From contig JAEYVS010000213.1 in NCBI GenBank assembly GCA_023429265.1, positions 1 through 7,282 of the forward strand: a DNA stretch of 7,282 nucleotides, in the 5' to 3' direction. Shown here piece by piece: positions 6,949 through 7,282 of the stretch (positions within the stretch are counted from its first letter, which is position 1; every line of letters begins with the position of its first letter). This DNA is from Bacteroidota bacterium. GTDB lineage: Bacteria; Bacteroidota; Ignavibacteria; Tepidaquicellales; Tepidaquicellaceae. Both the position numbers and the translations under genes were made by a program. Below the pieces are notes generated by a model, which was not told where the DNA came from, ran no database searches, and was given only the letters and a program-made list of their open reading frames with translations.

Positions 6949-6983
6949 GGTAATATTTTTGGTAAGGTATATCTTTAATTTAG
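6949..6983 (+). promoter_or_regulatory. Promoter-like element C (GGTAA direct repeat plus -7-like box)
   Basis: GGTAA half-sites start at 6949 and 6961 (12 bp apart). The second, GGTAAGGT at 6961-6968, is followed after 7 bp by TAATTTAG (6976-6983), close to TAnnTTTG. Spacing is identical to the elements at 1180 and 4598. It shares TTTAGTAGTAA across its box and downstream edge with element A. An extra GGTAAGGTT lies upstream at 6928-6936, 33 bp before the second half-site. Transcription would start near 6990 and run into the small ORF at 7021. Confidence 0.55.
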
Positions 6984-7020
6984 TAGTAAGTTCATTAACA
7001 AAACATACGGAGAAAGTAAA

Positions 7021-7074
7021 ATGGGAAACACAAACAAAAACATTATGGAAATGACATTCATCATTTTTCCATAA
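7021..7074 (+). CDS. Possible 17-residue peptide ORF with strong ribosome binding site
   Basis: ATG to TAA encodes MGNTNKNIMEMTFIIFP. GGAGAAAG at 7009-7016 is the best Shine-Dalgarno-like sequence in the window, with GGAG 8 nt before the ATG, and promoter-like element C lies about 40 bp upstream. The first half is polar (Asn/Lys) and the end hydrophobic (MTFIIFP). The last codons, including the stop, form one side of a hairpin, so the ORF could be a leader peptide whose translation opens that structure, or a free small peptide. No homolog is recognised. A chance ORF of this length is common, so the case rests on the ribosome binding site and promoter. Confidence 0.4.
   Translation: MGNTNKNIMEMTFIIFP
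7043..7074 (+). promoter_or_regulatory. Hairpin overlapping the end of the small ORF
   Basis: TTATGGAAATGA (7043-7054) pairs with TCATTTTTCCATAA (7061-7074) around the loop CATTCA, with a 2-nt bulge on the right arm. The right arm ends exactly at the TAA of the 17-codon ORF. It has no following T-run, so it is not a standard terminator; it may be a translation-coupled structure or an RNA-stability element. Confidence 0.45.
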
Positions 7075-7214
7075 GCGGGGATTAAGAAATTAAGGTTTGG
7101 TTATTAAAAAATTTGAAGGTTACAAAAATTAGCAAACATAGCAAAAACAGCAATCATACAGATATTTAGTTCATAAGCCCAACTTTATGTTCCTAAATGA
7201 TCCTTTAAGGTAAG

Positions 7215-7245
7215 CAAAAGGCAGCCCCCCAAGAGCTGCCTTTTG
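7215..7245. terminator. Intrinsic terminator at the right end
   Basis: An 11-bp stem CAAAAGGCAGC (7215-7225) pairs with GCTGCCTTTTG (7235-7245) around a 9-nt loop. The A-run and T-run on the two flanks let it work on either strand. On the plus strand it would end the transcript from element C; on the minus strand it could end a gene lying beyond the right edge of the window. Confidence 0.8.
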
Positions 7246-7282
7246 TGATTTATAGCCCGAATTCCTGCAAGCGATGTCACGT

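Larger units (their letters stand above)
6990..7248 (+). ncRNA. Candidate orphan short transcript (about 260 nt), sRNA or small-ORF mRNA
   Basis: This interval is bounded by promoter-like element C and the terminator at 7215-7245, and contains no long ORF on either strand. It holds a 17-codon ORF with a good ribosome binding site, a hairpin over the end of that ORF, and then an A-rich unstructured-looking stretch (7075-7214). I do not recognise a known RNA family such as 6S, tmRNA or SRP RNA. Boundaries are inferred from the promoter-like box and terminator only. Confidence 0.35.

Noticed and set aside
7091..7134. A fourth, degenerate copy of the GGTAA element (GGTTTGG, GGTTATT, AAGGTTAC)
   Set aside because: The half-sites are altered and neither the 12-bp nor the 7-bp spacing is kept.
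1180..7240. CRISPR array, insertion sequence, tRNA or rRNA
   Set aside because: No regularly spaced palindromic repeats with unique spacers, no transposase or terminal inverted repeats, and no recognisable tRNA or rRNA sequence was seen; the only tandem repeats are protein-coding blades.
7250..7282. C-terminus of a minus-strand gene entering from the right edge (HRLQEFGL then TAA at 7250-7252)
   Set aside because: The frame has a TGA a few codons upstream within the window, and only about 30 bases are visible. The bidirectional terminator makes a gene beyond the edge plausible, but none can be supported.

Overview
The window looks like a chromosomal segment from the Bacteroidota/Chlorobiota side of the tree, most likely Ignavibacteria or a close relative. 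Three things point that way. One protein ends in a type IX secretion sorting domain that opens with the QNFPNPFNP signature typical of that group, and a second protein ends in a related domain. The best promoter-like site carries the TAnnTTTG -7 box of Bacteroidota. The DNA is AT-rich, with several TTG start codons. Lineage is an inference: there is no rRNA or other marker gene here.

Layout. (1) 90-1175, plus: a membrane-anchored CapA-family protein, a metallophosphoesterase-like enzyme associated with capsule or poly-gamma-glutamate. (2) 1176-1290: a short gap holding promoter-like element A and a bidirectional hairpin terminator shared with the convergent gene. (3) 1279-4527, minus: a 1082-residue MalT-like ATPase with a long TPR region and a C-terminal winged helix plus BTAD domain, i.e. 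a large SARP-like transcription regulator. (4) 4528-4671: the divergent region with promoter-like element B. (5) 4672-5115 and 5150-6823, plus: a probable two-gene operon encoding a small membrane-anchored protein with a FlgD/sorting-type domain, and an exported eight-repeat beta-propeller (SBBP) protein with a T9SS sorting domain. (6) 6824-7282: no long gene. It holds two hairpins that end the operon, promoter-like element C, a 17-codon ORF with a good ribosome binding site, a hairpin over the end of that ORF, and a final terminator. Together these look like an orphan short transcription unit of about 260 nt.

The most interesting signal is not a gene. Elements A, B and C share one architecture at identical spacing: two direct GGTAA half-sites 12 bp apart, then 7 bp between the second half-site (GGTAAGGT) and a TAnnTTTG-like box. 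A precedes a terminator after about 75 nt, B precedes the operon, and C precedes the orphan unit. Direct repeats placed 7-8 bp upstream of a -10-type box are how SARP regulators are known to bind, and the window encodes a SARP-like regulator between A and B. A plausible but unproven reading is a local regulon in which this regulator drives cell-surface proteins and one or two small RNAs or peptides.
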